Shown piece by piece: positions 53,653 to 62,038 of a stretch of DNA of 64,000 bases (position 1 is its first letter; every line of letters begins with the position of its first letter). Source of the DNA: Croceicoccus mobilis. Lineage in GTDB: Bacteria; Pseudomonadota; Alphaproteobacteria; Sphingomonadales; Sphingomonadaceae. Under the pieces are notes generated by a model that was not told where the DNA came from, did no database searches, and saw nothing but the letters and a program-made list of their open reading frames with translations. Where the stretch lies: the NCBI RefSeq assembly GCF_001661965.1, contig NZ_LYWZ01000027.1, forward strand, positions 186,001-250,000, read 5' to 3'. A program made the position numbers and the translations under genes.

Positions 53653-55706
53653 CCAAGAGCCTCCTCCTCTCAGCCGCGATTGCCGCGCTTGCCATTCCTG
53701 CCGCCGCACAGGCGGGCACGGTCACCTCGCCCGATGGCCGCATTCAGGTCACCATCGATGTCGATTACGAAGGCAAGCCGTTCTATGAGGTGGAGCGCGA
53801 TGGGAAGGAACTGATCGCCCGCTCGCAACTGGGCTTCAACTTCACCGATGAAGACCCGCTACGCCGGAACCTCAAGATCACGGCCGAAACAACGGCATCG
53901 GGCGATGAGACATGGGAACAGCCGTGGGGCGAACGGCGCTATGTCCGCGATCACCATAACGAGCTGTCGGTCAGTTTTACCGAGCAGGACGACACCCCGC
54001 GCGAGCTTACCCTGCGCATGCGCGTGTTCGATAATGGCATCGGCTTCCGCTATGAATTTCCGGACCGCGCCGATCATCCGGTGACCCATATCGCCGAGGA
54101 GCTGACCGAATTTTCAATCGCGCCGGCCAATGGAGCGGATGGAGGCACCGCATGGTGGATCCCGGCGGGCGACTGGAACCGCTATGAATATCTTTATTCG
54201 GAAACGCCGATCGCGTCGGTTTCCATGGCGCATACGCCCATGACCATGCGGCTGAAGGACGGCACCCACCTGTCCTTCCACGAAGCCGCGCTGGTCGATT
54301 ATTCGGGAATGTGGCTGCAGCGCCTGCAGGGCCAGCGTTTCCGCGCCCATCTCGCCCCTGCGCCCAGCGGTGCGAAAGTAGTGCGAACGGGCGCGTTCAA
54401 CACCCCATGGCGCACGATCCGCATTGCCGATGATGCGGCGGGTCTGGTGGAGAACGACCTCGAACTCAATCTCAACGAGCCTAACAAGCTCGGCGATGTC
54501 AGCTGGTTCAAGCCCGCCAAATATATCGGCATCTGGTGGGGCATGATCTCTGGCAAATGGTCATGGGCGCAGGGGCCCGACCATGGCGCCACGACAAAGC
54601 GCACGAAGCAATATATCGACTTCGCAGCCAAGCACGGATTCCGCGGCGTGCTGGTCGAGGGATGGGACTATGGCTGGGACGGGACCTGGTTCGGCAATGG
54701 CCGCGATTTCAGCTTTACGAAGCCATACCCGGATTTCGACCTGACCGGCCTGTCGAAATATGCCGCGAAAAAGGGCGTGCACCTGATCGGGCACCACGAA
54801 ACCGGCGGCAATATCGCCAATTACGAGGCGCAGCTTTCCGATGCGATGAAGCTGTATGGCGATCTTGGCATCGACGTGGTCAAGACCGGCTATGTCGCCG
54901 ATGCGGGCGGGATCATCGCCTGCAATGCCGACATCACCCAGCCTTGCGGCAAGCAGGTCATGGTGTGGCACGATGGCCAGCGGCAGGTGCAGCATCACCT
55001 GAAGGTCGTGGAGGAAGCGGCGAAAAACCGCGTCGCGGTCAACGCCCACGAACCGGTCAAGGATACCGGTCTTCGCCGCACCTACCCCAACCGCGTTTCG
55101 CGCGAAGGGGCGCGGGGCATGGAATATAACGCATGGGCTCCCTTCAACAACGGGCCGGACCATGAACCCACGCTGGTCTATACGCGCATGCTGGCAGGGC
55201 CGATGGATTATACGCCGGGCGTGCTCAGCCTGAAGGGCGGAAATGATGTTCCCCTCGCCTCCACGCTGGCAAAGCAGCTGGGGCTGTATCTCGCGATCTA
55301 TTCGCCGATCCAGATGGCGGCGGACTTCGCGGAGAACCTTGCCGCGCATCCCAGGGAACTTGCCTTTATCGAAGCAGTGCCGACCGACTGGGCCGAAAGC
55401 CACCTGATCGCGGGCGAAGTTGGCGATTACGCGATCTTCGCGCGCAAGGACCGCAATAGCGACGACTGGTACGTCGGCGGCGTCAACGACGCGATGGCGC
55501 GCGATGTCACGCTGGACTTTGCGTTTCTCACCCCTGGCAAGCGCTATAGGGCAAGGATCTGGAAAGACGGCGAAGGCGCAACCTATGAGACCGAGGCGCG
55601 CCACCGCATCGCATATGACAGCGCCGTGGTGAAAAAGGGCGACACGATGAAGCTGTGGCTCGCCCCCGGAGGCGGCGCGGCGATACGGCTGGAGCCGATG
55701 GACTGA
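53649..55706 (+). CDS. GH97 alpha-glucosidase (SusB-like), secreted
   Basis: This 685-residue enzyme has a Sec signal (about 1-22, ending AQA). An N-terminal beta-sandwich (about 23-280) is followed by a barrel with WWGMISGKWSW, LVEGWDYGWDGTW, VVKTGYVAD, HHETGG and NAHEPVKDTGLRRTYPN, and then REGARGMEYNAW. The Glu residues in HHETGG, NAHEP and the GMEYN segment correspond to those used by inverting GH97 alpha-glucosidases. It probably acts in the periplasm on alpha-linked glucosides. It is the last gene of the plus-strand arm. Confidence 0.94.
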   Translation: MTKSLLLSAAIAALAIPAAAQAGTVTSPDGRIQVTIDVDYEGKPFYEVERDGKELIARSQLGFNFTDEDPLRRNLKITAETTASGDETWEQPWGERRYVRDHHNELSVSFTEQDDTPRELTLRMRVFDNGIGFRYEFPDRADHPVTHIAEELTEFSIAPANGADGGTAWWIPAGDWNRYEYLYSETPIASVSMAHTPMTMRLKDGTHLSFHEAALVDYSGMWLQRLQGQRFRAHLAPAPSGAKVVRTGAFNTPWRTIRIADDAAGLVENDLELNLNEPNKLGDVSWFKPAKYIGIWWGMISGKWSWAQGPDHGATTKRTKQYIDFAAKHGFRGVLVEGWDYGWDGTWFGNGRDFSFTKPYPDFDLTGLSKYAAKKGVHLIGHHETGGNIANYEAQLSDAMKLYGDLGIDVVKTGYVADAGGIIACNADITQPCGKQVMVWHDGQRQVQHHLKVVEEAAKNRVAVNAHEPVKDTGLRRTYPNRVSREGARGMEYNAWAPFNNGPDHEPTLVYTRMLAGPMDYTPGVLSLKGGNDVPLASTLAKQLGLYLAIYSPIQMAADFAENLAAHPRELAFIEAVPTDWAESHLIAGEVGDYAIFARKDRNSDDWYVGGVNDAMARDVTLDFAFLTPGKRYRARIWKDGEGATYETEARHRIAYDSAVVKKGDTMKLWLAPGGGAAIRLEPMD

Positions 55707-56014
55707 CCGGCTCGGCACAGCGAGTCGGTGAACCGTCAGGTGCCGGATAATGGGATATGTCCCGGCGGCATGATCGCATGCACCAGCAATGCATCATTAC
55801 CCGTCGGCAGATCAATCGGCCCGACCCGGCTAATATTGCTGTCGAAATGGCGGATTGGTTTGACTTCGCAATAGGGAGGTTCAGCCTGTTCTCGGGACTG
55901 AGGTGCATGAGCACCGCACAGACCGACCAAACGACTCTATCGCCACTTTGAAAACACGCCCTTCAATCGCGAATTAGCCATCTGGCCGGTCATCCGACAT
56001 GAAAGGATGAACCG
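55707..56014. other. 308-bp intergenic region
   Basis: A stem CCGGCTCG/CGAGTCGG (55707-55714 with 55721-55728, one wobble) directly after the GH97 stop may end that operon, but no T-run follows. The rest shows no supportable gene. A 64-codon minus-strand frame here has no recognisable features. AAAGGATG before 56015 is the Shine-Dalgarno sequence of the next gene. Confidence 0.4.
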
Positions 56015-56506
56015 ATGAGACCCATTATCCCGACAATCGCCGCCGCAACTCTGCTGACCTTCGCCCTGCCCGTTCAGTCCGAGCCACAGGAGGGAAGCAC
56101 GATCGAGGTCGCCCCGCGCATGTCTGCGGATCAATGGGCGCAGAGCGTGAGCAAATCGCTGAACGGCCAGCTGCGCCAAATCGAGATCGACCAATACCAC
56201 TCCGTTCCCGAAGCGATCATTCAGATCCGCTTCGAGATCGCCGATGGGGTACCGGTCAATGTGCGCATGGTGGAACCTTCGGGCATGAAGTGGCTCGACC
56301 GGGCGACGCTGCATTCGGTGGCCCAGATGCGCGGCCTGCCCGACATGCCTGCTTCACTGGAAGGCTGGACCGTGCGCGCCAATATCATCAGCGCCAAGGA
56401 TTCGCGCACCGCGCAGCGTATGATGAGGGGCATGCAACACTCGGCGGCAACGCAAATGGCAAGCGCCGAAAGCACCAGGGAGATCGTGCTGACCGCAGGC
56501 GGCTGA
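56015..56506 (+). CDS. secreted protein with TonB-C-like domain
   Basis: This 163-residue protein has a signal peptide (about 1-22, ending VQS) and a compact domain (about 35-120) whose pattern IQIRFEIADGVPVNVRMVEPSG-like strand, then LDRATLHSVAQMRGLPDMPASL, resembles the C-terminal domain of TonB. It lacks the TonB membrane anchor and the Pro-rich linker. It might be a periplasmic partner of TonB-dependent receptors such as the one in the preceding operon, or an unrelated use of the fold. AAAGGATG precedes the ATG. Confidence 0.75.
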   Translation: MRPIIPTIAAATLLTFALPVQSEPQEGSTIEVAPRMSADQWAQSVSKSLNGQLRQIEIDQYHSVPEAIIQIRFEIADGVPVNVRMVEPSGMKWLDRATLHSVAQMRGLPDMPASLEGWTVRANIISAKDSRTAQRMMRGMQHSAATQMASAESTREIVLTAGG

Positions 56507-56529
56507 TCCCGCAAACCGGCCGCAGGCGC

Positions 56530-58992
56530 CTATGCAGGCGCCTCGTCGGTCCGGGGTGGCCAGTTCTTTACATGCAGGTCGCGCTGCGGGAACGGGATCT
56601 CGATACCCTCTTCCGCGAAACGCCGCGCGATCGCGAAGTTCAAGGCCGATGCCGTCGGTGCGCCATCGGTCGCCTGATGGACAAAAGCGAGGATCTTCAC
56701 ATTGATAGAGCTGTCGCCAAACCCCTCCATGGCGACCGCCGGTTCGGGGAACTCCAGCACGCTCTCGTTCGCCTTCGCGATGTCGAGCAGGATTTCCTGC
56801 ACCCGGTCGAGATCGCTGCCATAGGCAACGCCCACCGGCACAACGATACGCGCGGGGCCAGTCGAAAAGCTGCGGTTCTTCACCACCCCCGAGATCAGCT
56901 GCGAATTGGGCACGATGATCTGGTGCCGGTCGAACGTCTCGATATGGGTGGAGCGTACCGCGATCTTCCTGACGATGCCCGAATGCTCGCCCACCTCGAT
57001 CCAGTCGCCGACCTTGATGGGGCGTTCTATCAGCAGCAGGATACCGCTGGTGAAGTTCTCCACCACCGATTGCAGGCCAAAGCCGAGGCCGACAGACAAG
57101 GCGCCCGCGACAAAGGCGAGGCTGGAGAGATCAAGCCCGGTGGTGGCGATGGCAATCAGCGCGGCAAGGAAAATGCCGATATAGCCGATGAAGGTGAGGA
57201 TGGCGGCCTCTGCCCCGGTATCCATGCCGAATTCGGGCATGATCGACAGTTTCAGGAACCGCTGCAGCCATCGCGTGATGAAAAAGCCGATGAAGAACAC
57301 AGCGGCAAAGGTGACGATATCGCCTGCCGAAATGCGGATCTCGCCAAATTCTATCCCTGTGCGCAGCATGATGAAGGCATCGGCGATCTCGCTCGGCTCA
57401 TAGCCCCAGATGATGGCAAGCAGGGCGATGACGGCGATGGTCAGGATCAGCCCCGTCAGCAGCGGCAGCAGGTGCAGGCCACGGCGAAAGCGCGCCATCG
57501 AACCTTTGGCAAAGGCATTGACGACCAGCACGAACGAGCGGTGGAGATAGACCGCCATGCCGACAAGCGAGAGCGACAGCAGGCTGGATGCAAAGAAAAA
57601 GCGCGCAATCAATTCGTAACCGACCACCGCCGCCCCTATGGCGATAATCGCGAACAGTTTCATCAGACGTGAAATGGGCGTCGCGAAATCCAGCCCCGGC
57701 GCATCGCCCCCTGGCTCCATCGCACGGCGCTCGTCGTAATATTTGCGGCCCTCGCGCAGGTAATTGGCAAGCTGCCACAAGAGCCATGCGCCGACAGCGA
57801 CCAGCGCGGCAGAGGCGAAACGGGCAAAATTGCTGCCGATGAAGCCTGCCTTTTCCAGCGCGCTGATGACCAGTTCCGCCCCCAGCACGATCGCCATCTG
57901 CCGGATCGCGGCAAGCGCCATGTCTGCCCGCGCGGGCGGCAGGGTGACAAGCCGCAGTTCGGGAAACGGCGACATCAGCACGCCCCGCCCGATCCATTGC
58001 GCAATGCCAAGCAGAATGCCCGCCAGCATTACCGATACGACGATGGCGACCAGCGCCTCGACAGGCACGATGGGCAGCAGGAAGATCATCAGCGCGACCG
58101 TCATCGCGATCAGCGCAAGGGCGAAGATGAGACCGGCCAGCGCATCCTGAAGAACCGAGACAAGCAGCTTTTTCGCGACCGATCCTTCCTCGAGGACACG
58201 CCTTGAAAGGCGGGCCGATAATTTGCGCCAGAGAAACATGCCGACAAGCGGTGCGCCCGCGATCAGGGCAATCGCAACCGCGAATGCCGCGATCTGGTCG
58301 AGAACACCGTATTTGCCGAGGTTTTGCGCCGCATTACGCTTGCCCACGGTAACCGCATTGCCGATTTCAACGACGGTTCGATACCACAGGCGCGGGTCGA
58401 TAAAGGACAGCCCGCGCTCAATCAGGCGCGCGCGCTTCATCGCCCGGATGCGGGCGTCGATGGCAGTCACGATGACCGAGGCGCGCGCGCTCGCTTCGCG
58501 CAGACGGATGGCGGGTGCGGTCACGATGCCCTGCTGTTCCTGCAGGGCTTCGCGCCGCGCGGCGACAATGGCCGGCTCGCTCTCACCCTCTGCCGGCGGC
58601 GGGCCAAGCGCGTCGATCTGCGCTTCCAATATGCGCGAAGTCATCGTCCCGCGGCTTGCCAGCGACAGCGCCCGGTCGCGGTCGCGCGCGACCGCATTGC
58701 GCAATTCGGTCAGCTTCGCGATCTGGTCGATCGACGGCTCACCGTCCACCTCGCCCAATTGCGAGAGGAACTGCCGCGCCTTGTCCGCATCCTCGTCAAA
58801 AGCGGCGAAGATGGCCTCGACCTCTTGCTGGCTGGCCGTTGGCTGCTGGCTGGAGGCGGGCTGCTGGCTGGCGGGCGAAGCGGGCGCGACGGTTTGCGCA
58901 GCCGCGATTCCCGGCAGCAGGATCAGGATCATGCCCATGATCAGCACCCGCAATGCCATGAAGCGCCCTGCCATCACGATCCGTTTCCGCAT
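56530..58992 (-). CDS. large MscS-family mechanosensitive channel
   Basis: This 820-residue inner-membrane protein has a signal peptide (to about residue 33) and a Gln/Ser-rich linker. A periplasmic helical region (about 55-200) resembles the DUF3772 domain of multi-domain MscS proteins, and about ten transmembrane segments follow. The MscS core has GALSVGLGFGLQSVVENFTSGILLLIERPIKVGDWIEVG (shown here by its family pattern, near 620-660) and the cytoplasmic beta and alpha/beta domains. It releases solutes on hypo-osmotic shock. The start at 58992 has GGGA upstream; ATGs at 58971 and 58959 are alternatives. Confidence 0.92.
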   Translation of the reverse strand: MRKRIVMAGRFMALRVLIMGMILILLPGIAAAQTVAPASPASQQPASSQQPTASQQEVEAIFAAFDEDADKARQFLSQLGEVDGEPSIDQIAKLTELRNAVARDRDRALSLASRGTMTSRILEAQIDALGPPPAEGESEPAIVAARREALQEQQGIVTAPAIRLREASARASVIVTAIDARIRAMKRARLIERGLSFIDPRLWYRTVVEIGNAVTVGKRNAAQNLGKYGVLDQIAAFAVAIALIAGAPLVGMFLWRKLSARLSRRVLEEGSVAKKLLVSVLQDALAGLIFALALIAMTVALMIFLLPIVPVEALVAIVVSVMLAGILLGIAQWIGRGVLMSPFPELRLVTLPPARADMALAAIRQMAIVLGAELVISALEKAGFIGSNFARFASAALVAVGAWLLWQLANYLREGRKYYDERRAMEPGGDAPGLDFATPISRLMKLFAIIAIGAAVVGYELIARFFFASSLLSLSLVGMAVYLHRSFVLVVNAFAKGSMARFRRGLHLLPLLTGLILTIAVIALLAIIWGYEPSEIADAFIMLRTGIEFGEIRISAGDIVTFAAVFFIGFFITRWLQRFLKLSIMPEFGMDTGAEAAILTFIGYIGIFLAALIAIATTGLDLSSLAFVAGALSVGLGFGLQSVVENFTSGILLLIERPIKVGDWIEVGEHSGIVRKIAVRSTHIETFDRHQIIVPNSQLISGVVKNRSFSTGPARIVVPVGVAYGSDLDRVQEILLDIAKANESVLEFPEPAVAMEGFGDSSINVKILAFVHQATDGAPTASALNFAIARRFAEEGIEIPFPQRDLHVKNWPPRTDEAPA

Positions 58993-59310
58993 CTTTTCCC
59001 ATTCGCCCCGATCCGGGCTTCCATTCGCGACATCTCCTCCTTGCCGCGACTGGACGGGCTGCGTCCATCCTTTTGTCTGCGGACCTCGTCCCGTTCACCG
59101 GACAAGGGCCACGCCGGGCCGCAGCGAAACGGATCATGGGCAAGGAGATGGATGGCGCCTTACGATCGAACCGCCATGGCCCGGCCTCTTGCCCAATGGC
59201 TGTATCCAGCAATAAAAAATAACAAAATTCAGGCGATCTGCGACTTCATTGCCGCACCATCTGCCCATATATGTTGCACCTGCGAACGGAGTGTTTTTCA
59301 AGGAGTGCAA
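58993..59310. other. 318-bp divergent intergenic region
   Basis: This region separates the MscS channel and the export-like operon. The stretch 59212-59231 is strikingly A-rich for this genome and is followed by CATATAT near 59266-59272, which may belong to the promoter of the operon. AAGGAG at 59300-59305 serves the GTG start at 59311. No gene is supportable. Confidence 0.45.
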
Positions 59311-60993
59311 GTGGCCACGCAACGTCTGGGATTACGCGATGCCGCGGCATGGATCTCGCAGATCATCGGACCCGATTTCGGCTATATCCGGATCGGGATC
59401 ATCTATACCGTGGCGATCACGCTCCTGTCGCTTGCCACGCCGATCTCGGTTCAGCTCCTGATAAATTCCGTGGCGCGCACCACCTTGCCTGCGCCTTTAT
59501 GGACATTATCGGGCGTGCTCCTGCTGCTGCTCTTGATGGTCGCGGCACTAAGCGCCCTGCGCCTGTACCTGATGGCCATGTTCGAACGGCGCCTCTTCGC
59601 CCGCGTCGTGGCAGAGATCACCGTGCGCGCCGTGCATGCGCAGAATCCCTATTTCTCCGACGCGAACAGCGGGCATCTGTTCAACCGTTTCTTCGACATG
59701 CCGGTTCTGCAGAAATCGGTGCCACACCTGCTGATCGGGGCTTTCACGATCATCCTGCAGGCCGCGGTCGGCCTTGCGGTTACCAGCTTTTACCACCCGT
59801 TCTTCCTTGCCTTCAACGCGCTGCTGGTGATCATCGTCGCGCTGATCTGGGTGGCGTGGCGACGCGGCGCGGTGACGGGCGCAGTGGGGCTTTCCCACGC
59901 CAAGCATAATGCCGCGCACTGGCTCGAAAGCCTTGGCGGCTCGAACGGCTTCTACAAATCCAGCCGCCATGTCGGTTATGCGATGGACCGGTCAGAGGAT
60001 GTGACCGCCAGCTATATCGATGCGCACAAGCGCTATTTCCATTACAGCTTCTCGCAGGCGGTGGCCTATTTCCTGCTCTACGCATTGGCAAGCGCGGGGC
60101 TGCTGGCGCTGGGCGGGAACCTGATCATCCAGGGCCAGCTGTCGATTGGCCAGCTGGTCGCGGCAGAGCTGATCCTTTCGGGCGTGTTCTACGGCATTTC
60201 GCAGCTCGGCTGGTATCTCGACACCTTCTACGAAATGGCGGCCAGTTCCGAAGAATTGTCGTTGCTGTTCGGCATCCCGCAGGAAAGCAGCGAGGCAAGC
60301 GGCGCCGCACCGGCCGACGGTTCGGTGCGCATGCGCGACGTGGTCCAGGGCGATGCCCGGCTCAATTTCTCGATGAAGAACGGGGAGCAGATCGTCGCCC
60401 TGCTGGAGCCCGGCATGGAAAGCATGCTCGCCGTGCTGCTGAAGCGCCATGCCCTGCCCGATCGCGGGCAGGTGCTGGTCGGCGGCGGCGATATCGGCAC
60501 GTTTGACATGTATCTGCTGCGCTCGGTGATCACCGTCCTCAATCGCCCTACCATCGTCGAGGTCACGATCCGCGAATATCTTGCCCTTGCCGTGGCGGAG
60601 GAAGACAGCGGGGCGATGATGGCCGCGCTCGACACGGTCGGGCTCGGCAGGCGGGTCGCGACATTGAGCAAGGGGCTGGACACCGAGCTATCGTCGTCTG
60701 GCGCGCCGCTTTCCATTGCAGAGGTCATGCAATTGAAGCTCGCCAATGCGCTGCTCAGCAAACCGCGACTGCTGGTATTGTCGGAACTGTTCGACATGAT
60801 GCCGATCCCCCGGCTCATGGCCGCGCTCGAAAAATTGCGCGCATCGGGCACCACTGTGCTTCTTTCCACCCGCCGAACCGACGCGATCGCGCTGGATGGC
60901 TATATGTGGCTGGGGCAGCGCGAACAGCACCGGTTCGACACTCACGCCGAACTTGTCCGCTTTGCCGAAAAGCGGGAGGCCGAAGATGCCTAA
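59311..60993 (+). CDS. ABC-exporter-like membrane protein with degenerate ATPase domain
   Basis: This 560-residue protein is laid out like a type I secretion ABC exporter: about six membrane helices (about 25-320) and a C-terminal domain (about 345-555) that still follows the ATPase fold. Each catalytic motif is lost. The Walker A position reads ALLEPGMESM with no GKS/T (363-372), the signature is SSSGAPLSIAEV (461-472), Walker B is LLVLSELFD with Ser491 for Asp, and the switch-His region is LLSTRRTD. AAGGAG sits five bases before the GTG start. It overlaps the HlyD-like gene by eight bases. ATP hydrolysis by this protein alone is very unlikely. Confidence 0.88.
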   Translation: MATQRLGLRDAAAWISQIIGPDFGYIRIGIIYTVAITLLSLATPISVQLLINSVARTTLPAPLWTLSGVLLLLLLMVAALSALRLYLMAMFERRLFARVVAEITVRAVHAQNPYFSDANSGHLFNRFFDMPVLQKSVPHLLIGAFTIILQAAVGLAVTSFYHPFFLAFNALLVIIVALIWVAWRRGAVTGAVGLSHAKHNAAHWLESLGGSNGFYKSSRHVGYAMDRSEDVTASYIDAHKRYFHYSFSQAVAYFLLYALASAGLLALGGNLIIQGQLSIGQLVAAELILSGVFYGISQLGWYLDTFYEMAASSEELSLLFGIPQESSEASGAAPADGSVRMRDVVQGDARLNFSMKNGEQIVALLEPGMESMLAVLLKRHALPDRGQVLVGGGDIGTFDMYLLRSVITVLNRPTIVEVTIREYLALAVAEEDSGAMMAALDTVGLGRRVATLSKGLDTELSSSGAPLSIAEVMQLKLANALLSKPRLLVLSELFDMMPIPRLMAALEKLRASGTTVLLSTRRTDAIALDGYMWLGQREQHRFDTHAELVRFAEKREAEDA

Positions 60994-62038
60994 CCGGCCA
61001 GAGAATATCGCGCATTTCACCAGCTATGCCGCGCTGTCGCCGCCGCGTGTCACGATCGTGCTCGCATGGCTCATCGGCATCGGCTTCGCGCTCTCCATCG
61101 CCCTGCTGTTCGTACCGTGGGTCCAGACGGCGCAGGGATTGGGCAAGGTCGTCTCGCTCGACCCCGATGACCGTCCGCGTCAGGTGTCGTCGCTGATCGA
61201 CGGGCGGGTCGAACGCTTTTTCGTCCGCGATGGCGAACGCGTGAAGCAAGGTGATCCCATTGCCCGCGTCGTCGATGTCGATCCCAATCTGCTGTCGCGC
61301 CTCAACGCCGAACGCAGCCAGCTGGAGGCGGAAATCGCCGCGATCCGGCAGGCGCGGCAGGTCGCCATGATCGACGTCGAACGCACGCGCCAATTGTTTG
61401 CCGAGGGCCTGGCCTCTCGCCGCGAATACGAACAGGCGCAGATCCGCATTTCCGAGGCCGATGCGACGCTTGCCGAAGCGCGCGCGGGGATCAACCGGAT
61501 CGAAACCGAGATCAACCGCCGTTCCGCGCAGGTCGCCGTCGCTCCGCGCGACGGCCGGGTGCAGCAGGTCAATGGCGCGGCGGGAGGGCAGCTGATTTCT
61601 GCCGGGACCGTGCTGGCCGTCGTCGCGCCCGATCAGGTGGATCGCGCGGTAGAGATCTATATCGACGCGCGCGACGTGCCGGTGATCGACCAGGGCAGCC
61701 CCGTCAGGCTGGAATTCGAAGGTTTCCCCGCGATCCAGTTCAGCGGCTGGCCCAATCTTGTCTATGGCGTATATGACGGGCGCGTGCGCACCATCGATCC
61801 GGTCGCGCAGACCAATGGCCAATTCCGCGTGATCGTGGAACCCGTGCCCGGCGCACAGCGCCCATGGCCCGAAGCCCGCTTCGTTCGGCAGGGCAGCAAT
61901 GTCGTTGGCTGGGTGCGCGGCGAAACCGTCACCGTCGGGTTCGAGATATGGCGCCAGCTCAATGATTTCCCCCTCCAATACGACCGCACCGGCAGCACGG
62001 CGCTGACCGATGGCGCGTCTGCGGAGTCGTCGTCGTGA
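60986..62038 (+). CDS. HlyD-like membrane fusion (periplasmic adaptor) protein
   Basis: This 350-residue protein has one N-terminal membrane helix (about 24-46), a lipoyl half-motif (SSLIDGRVERFFVRDGERVKQGDPIARVVD), a coiled coil (about 105-190) and the second lipoyl half (VAPRDGRVQQVNGAAGGQLISAGTVLAVV). A beta-barrel follows. It bridges inner and outer membrane components of export systems. GGGAGG precedes the ATG. It is coupled to the ABC-like gene upstream and overlaps the outer-membrane gene downstream (GTGA). Confidence 0.93.
   Translation: MPNRPENIAHFTSYAALSPPRVTIVLAWLIGIGFALSIALLFVPWVQTAQGLGKVVSLDPDDRPRQVSSLIDGRVERFFVRDGERVKQGDPIARVVDVDPNLLSRLNAERSQLEAEIAAIRQARQVAMIDVERTRQLFAEGLASRREYEQAQIRISEADATLAEARAGINRIETEINRRSAQVAVAPRDGRVQQVNGAAGGQLISAGTVLAVVAPDQVDRAVEIYIDARDVPVIDQGSPVRLEFEGFPAIQFSGWPNLVYGVYDGRVRTIDPVAQTNGQFRVIVEPVPGAQRPWPEARFVRQGSNVVGWVRGETVTVGFEIWRQLNDFPLQYDRTGSTALTDGASAESSS

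Noticed and set aside
55736-55930. 64-codon minus-strand frame after the GH97 gene
   Set aside because: It has no convincing Shine-Dalgarno sequence, hydrophobic pattern or family motif, and lies in a probable leader/terminator region.
59311-60993. Interpreting the ABC-like gene as a frameshifted or damaged ordinary exporter
   Set aside because: The frame is uninterrupted, has a strong Shine-Dalgarno sequence and overlaps its neighbours. The substitutions are spread over all motifs instead of clustering at one lesion.
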